A stretch of 27,633 bases of DNA from an uncultured Porphyromonadaceae bacterium. Lineage in GTDB: Bacteria > Bacteroidota > Bacteroidia > Bacteroidales > Muribaculaceae. The stretch is from NCBI GenBank assembly GCA_938027385.1, contig CALJBF010000182.1, positions 1 to 27,633 on the forward strand, written 5' to 3'. Of the stretch, positions 24,535 to 27,633 are shown in pieces; the first letter of the stretch is position 1; every line of letters starts with the position of its first letter. The translations under genes and the position numbers were made by a program. The notes under the pieces are model-generated. The model saw only the letters and a program-made list of their open reading frames with translations, did not search any database and was not told the DNA's origin.

Positions 24535-27500
24535 ATGAAATACAGGATACTGACCATCCTGGCAGCGGTACTCGGCCTGATTGCGCCGACCCGCGCCATG
24601 CAATACGCCGGCGCCGACATTTCGATGCTCCCGCTCTACGAGCAGATCGGTGCCCGATACAACGACTGTGACGGCAATCCGCTCCCCGACAACGACGTGA
24701 TCAAATGGTATGCCGCCCAGGGGATGAACACCATGCGCGTGCGCCTGTTCGTTGACCCCTCGAAACAGCTTGAGTCAAACTACAAATACGACAACGGCAA
24801 TATCGTGGTCGACCGTCAGGACGGCCTCAGCGGCAAGCCCGACCAGAATGTATGCCAGACCAAAGAGTACATACTCCCCATCTGCCGGCGCATCAAGCAG
24901 GCCGGCATGAAACTGATTCTCGACTTCCACTATTCCGATTACTGGGCCGACCCTACAAAGCAATGGACCCCGGTAGAATGGCGGGGGCTCTCTGACGACC
25001 AGCTCTATCAGAAGATATATGACTACACCAAAGAGACCCTGCAGTGGTTCAAAGACCGCGGCGTAGTACCCGACATGATTCAGACCGGGAACGAAATCAG
25101 TTGGGGCATGCTCTGGGGTACACCCAACAGCGGCACCCTGCACCGCACCGCCAACTGGGGATGGGACTCTGAATGGAACCGCCTGACCACGCTGCTCAAA
25201 CGCGCGGGCGACGCCTGCCGCGAGATATGCCCCCTGGCAAAGATCATACTCCATACCGAACAGGTCACCAACGAGTCGAACCTCTGGAACTTCTACCGCC
25301 ATGTAGGCGACGCCGGCGTAAACTACGACATCATCGGTCTGAGCTGGTACCCCTACTGGCACGGCGACATGGACACGCTTGAATACGTGCTCGGCAAGAT
25401 CGAGGAGAATTTCCCCGGCAAGCAGGTGATACTTATGGAATTCAATCACCCCTACAACTGGCGCGAGGGTGGCTCTGACGATTTCTATAACAAATATCCC
25501 CCCACTTACGAGGGGCAGCAGAAATGCACCCAGGCCACCATCGACGTGCTGAACCGTCACCCGGCCGCAAACGGCCTGATCTGGTGGTGGGCCGAATTCA
25601 ACAAGAACCAGTACAACCACTACGAAGGCGAGGGATGGGACGGCTGGTACAGCTCGCCCCTGTTCGACAGCAACAACGGCAACGCCACTCCCGCCACTCG
25701 CCTGGTGGCCGACTATGCCAAGGCCGACCCCGGCTACAGCATCTATTTCGTGAATCTGCCCGCAAGCTGGAGCGCCGCCGGCCTCTACGCCTTCAACAAC
25801 GACAACGGCCAGTTCTTCCAGGAGACTGACTGGCCCGGAAACGCCCTGGTGCCCACCGACCGCACCTACAAAGGCAAACAGGTCTGGAAATACACCCTCT
25901 CTGACGAGAGCTACAAACGCCTGGTGGTGAACAACCGCCACGACGACGGCAACGGCAACCATGTGTCGACCGACCAGAGCATCGACTTCGACTACGCTCC
26001 CAACGCCATTTACTGGCTCTCTGACTGGCGCATCGACGACAACGGCGCCTGGAAATACGAACTCTGGAAACAGGACGACGGCGCCACCCTCGACGACCCA
26101 TGCGTATATCTGGTGGTTCCCGACAGCTGGACCAACCCCGTGGTAAGCGCCTGGACCAACGACGGCGACAACGAATGTGACGCCGCGTCGCTCGAAGACT
26201 CCGGCCTGACATGGCAGGGGCGCAAGGTATGGAAAAAGACCTTCACCGGCGACAAGCACAACACCCTGCTCTTCTATGACTATCCCTGGGAGAACGGCCG
26301 CATTGCCGAAAACCGCCAGTTTGTAAACGGCGCCCTCTACATCATATCCGACGAGAAAAACTGCCAGTGGAACGAGCGTTACACCGCAGCCTATATCCTC
26401 GACCCCGGCTTTGACGGCACCGGCATGCCCGACAACATCGACCTTTACGGCCACGTCAACGGCATCGAGGACTGGAGCGACAGCGCCATGGCCTTCCGCG
26501 CCCGCCGCACCGGCAACGGCCGCTATTATTTCGACCTTGAGGTGACAAAGGAATCGTGGTTCCGTCTGCGCATCAACGGCACCCCCTACGGTCCCGAATC
26601 GCAGGATTATGACCGCGACCTCGCCACTGTCGACAACGAGGTGCGCGTGCGCGAGAACTACAACAAGGCGTTCCACATCACCACTCCCGGCTCATACACC
26701 ATAACCGTAGAGTGGCGCGAGGGCGACAACAACCAGTACATGCTCAGCGTGGGTCCGCGCCGCCAGCCCGTGGCATGGCCCGACCTCTACATCATCGGCG
26801 ACCAGAACGAGAAGAACTGGAAAGCCTCGGCCGACTGGCGCCTCAACCCCGACGGCAACGGCAAATACACCATAACCCGCGGCGACAGCTACCCCGCAAG
26901 CTACTTCAAGGTATCGACCGCCGACTGGACCGAGACATATTCGACCGGCAAGAGCGTGCTCCCCAACCACACGTATCTCTGCGGCGAAAATTATGACGGC
27001 AACGCGAACATGCACGTCGACAGCGACATCGCCGGCAGCAACTCTGACGGCAGCAAGGCGATCGCCATCTTCGACTGCATCGAGAACACCTTCCGCATCG
27101 AGGCCTGGACAGCCGACAAGTTCGCCGACCGTGACCACAAACGCATATACATCCACTTCGGCCACAACCGTCAGCAGTTCGGCACCGACGCCACCCCGCG
27201 CGTACACCTGTTCGACCGCAACCGCACCACAACCCCCTCTGACGAGGAACTCGACGGCTACAACTCATTCGACCTGGTACGTGCCGACAGTTCGGACCCC
27301 ACCTACGACCTCTGGTACTACGAGCTTACCGACGACCAGATGAACTGGGCCGAAGACGCCACATTCTTCTACACCAACAAAGACACCGCCGCCGGCAAAT
27401 ACGCCAAATACACCTGCGGCATCTACTTCAATGGCCAGGACTTCAACTGGGATTTCCGCAACTGGCACAAATACATCTACTACGTTGACGTTGCCGACAA

Positions 27501-27633
27501 CTACAACGGCAAAGCCACCCAGTCATACATCACCTGGGACCAGCTGCGCCCCCTGCGCGTGGCCGACGAGAACGGCATATATCCCGGCAAACAGGAACTC
27601 TGCGTGGTAGGCTGCGGTTTCAAGGCCATTGAC
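24535..27633 (+). CDS. GH53 endo-beta-1,4-galactanase, multimodular, partial (C-terminus beyond right edge)
   Basis: Cuts beta-1,4-linked galactan chains. The visible part is 1033 residues without a stop; typical GH53 enzymes have about 350-400. A signal peptide (about 1-21) without lipobox precedes the catalytic barrel (about 24-395), which has acid/base E187 in TGNEISWG, nucleophile E302 in ILMEFNHPYNW and RVRLFVDP (68-75) at the second strand. Beyond it at least five beta modules follow. Two (about 402-495 and 522-603) look like CBM26-type starch-binding modules (YFVNLPASWSAAGLYAF; YLVVPDSWTNPVVSAW). Two (about 635-740 and 748-860) begin LYGHVNGIEDW and LYIIGDQNEKNW like SusE/F modules. 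One more starts near 868. The start is the only ATG in frame with a signal peptide. No clear TAnnTTTG box is seen between the terminator and the ATG. Confidence 0.93.
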   Translation, partial: MKYRILTILAAVLGLIAPTRAMQYAGADISMLPLYEQIGARYNDCDGNPLPDNDVIKWYAAQGMNTMRVRLFVDPSKQLESNYKYDNGNIVVDRQDGLSGKPDQNVCQTKEYILPICRRIKQAGMKLILDFHYSDYWADPTKQWTPVEWRGLSDDQLYQKIYDYTKETLQWFKDRGVVPDMIQTGNEISWGMLWGTPNSGTLHRTANWGWDSEWNRLTTLLKRAGDACREICPLAKIILHTEQVTNESNLWNFYRHVGDAGVNYDIIGLSWYPYWHGDMDTLEYVLGKIEENFPGKQVILMEFNHPYNWREGGSDDFYNKYPPTYEGQQKCTQATIDVLNRHPAANGLIWWWAEFNKNQYNHYEGEGWDGWYSSPLFDSNNGNATPATRLVADYAKADPGYSIYFVNLPASWSAAGLYAFNNDNGQFFQETDWPGNALVPTDRTYKGKQVWKYTLSDESYKRLVVNNRHDDGNGNHVSTDQSIDFDYAPNAIYWLSDWRIDDNGAWKYELWKQDDGATLDDPCVYLVVPDSWTNPVVSAWTNDGDNECDAASLEDSGLTWQGRKVWKKTFTGDKHNTLLFYDYPWENGRIAENRQFVNGALYIISDEKNCQWNERYTAAYILDPGFDGTGMPDNIDLYGHVNGIEDWSDSAMAFRARRTGNGRYYFDLEVTKESWFRLRINGTPYGPESQDYDRDLATVDNEVRVRENYNKAFHITTPGSYTITVEWREGDNNQYMLSVGPRRQPVAWPDLYIIGDQNEKNWKASADWRLNPDGNGKYTITRGDSYPASYFKVSTADWTETYSTGKSVLPNHTYLCGENYDGNANMHVDSDIAGSNSDGSKAIAIFDCIENTFRIEAWTADKFADRDHKRIYIHFGHNRQQFGTDATPRVHLFDRNRTTTPSDEELDGYNSFDLVRADSSDPTYDLWYYELTDDQMNWAEDATFFYTNKDTAAGKYAKYTCGIYFNGQDFNWDFRNWHKYIYYVDVADNYNGKATQSYITWDQLRPLRVADENGIYPGKQELCVVGCGFKAID

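Noticed and set aside
24775..26676. Minus-strand frame of 633 codons opposite GH53
   Set aside because: Shadow caused by strong GC-ending codons on the plus strand; valine/alanine/glycine-rich and without motifs.

Overview
The window looks like a high-GC Bacteroidales chromosome, most likely Muribaculaceae or a close relative. The evidence is a SusC/SusD pair, a hybrid two-component regulator, Bacteroidetes-type promoters (TTG, about 19-20 nt, TAnnTTTG), no strong Shine-Dalgarno sites, and a short LQGVRV-type C-terminal tail. The genus is an inference. No rRNA, tRNA, CRISPR array or insertion sequence was recognised.

Left part (1-8801, all genes on the minus strand): a defence region. It begins with the start-proximal 546 codons of a phospholipase-D/SNF2 helicase fusion that runs off the left edge and is visibly AT-richer than its surroundings. 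A 347-bp gap follows, with a perfect 25-bp inverted repeat and a good promoter, then an unrecognised 86-residue protein. Next is a tightly overlapping four-gene operon, read right to left: N6-adenine-type DNA methyltransferase, C5-cytosine methyltransferase, McrB-like AAA+ GTPase, McrC-like PD-(D/E)xK nuclease. This layout matches LlaJI-type restriction-modification, in which an McrBC-like motor-nuclease cuts unmodified DNA. Here the two methyltransferases are of different chemistry, which suggests an asymmetric target site. A well-formed promoter lies just upstream of the first gene.

Right part (8921-27633): a polysaccharide utilisation locus. A 1368-residue hybrid two-component sensor/regulator on the minus strand diverges from a plus-strand set: surface lipoprotein, SusC, SusD, GH30, GH2, a small secreted protein with SusE/F-like modules, a strong terminator, then a very large multimodular GH53 endo-galactanase that runs off the right edge. 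The 223-bp divergent region holds a promoter for the locus and a 15-bp direct repeat that could be the regulator's binding site.

Predicted working: the outer-membrane GH53 and GH30 enzymes cut galactan or arabinogalactan chains. SusC/SusD and the lipoprotein capture and import the oligosaccharides. The periplasmic GH2 releases galactose. The hybrid sensor detects a breakdown product through its periplasmic beta-propellers and activates the locus. The substrate (beta-1,4-galactan of pectin, possibly with beta-1,6-galactan) is inferred mainly from GH53.
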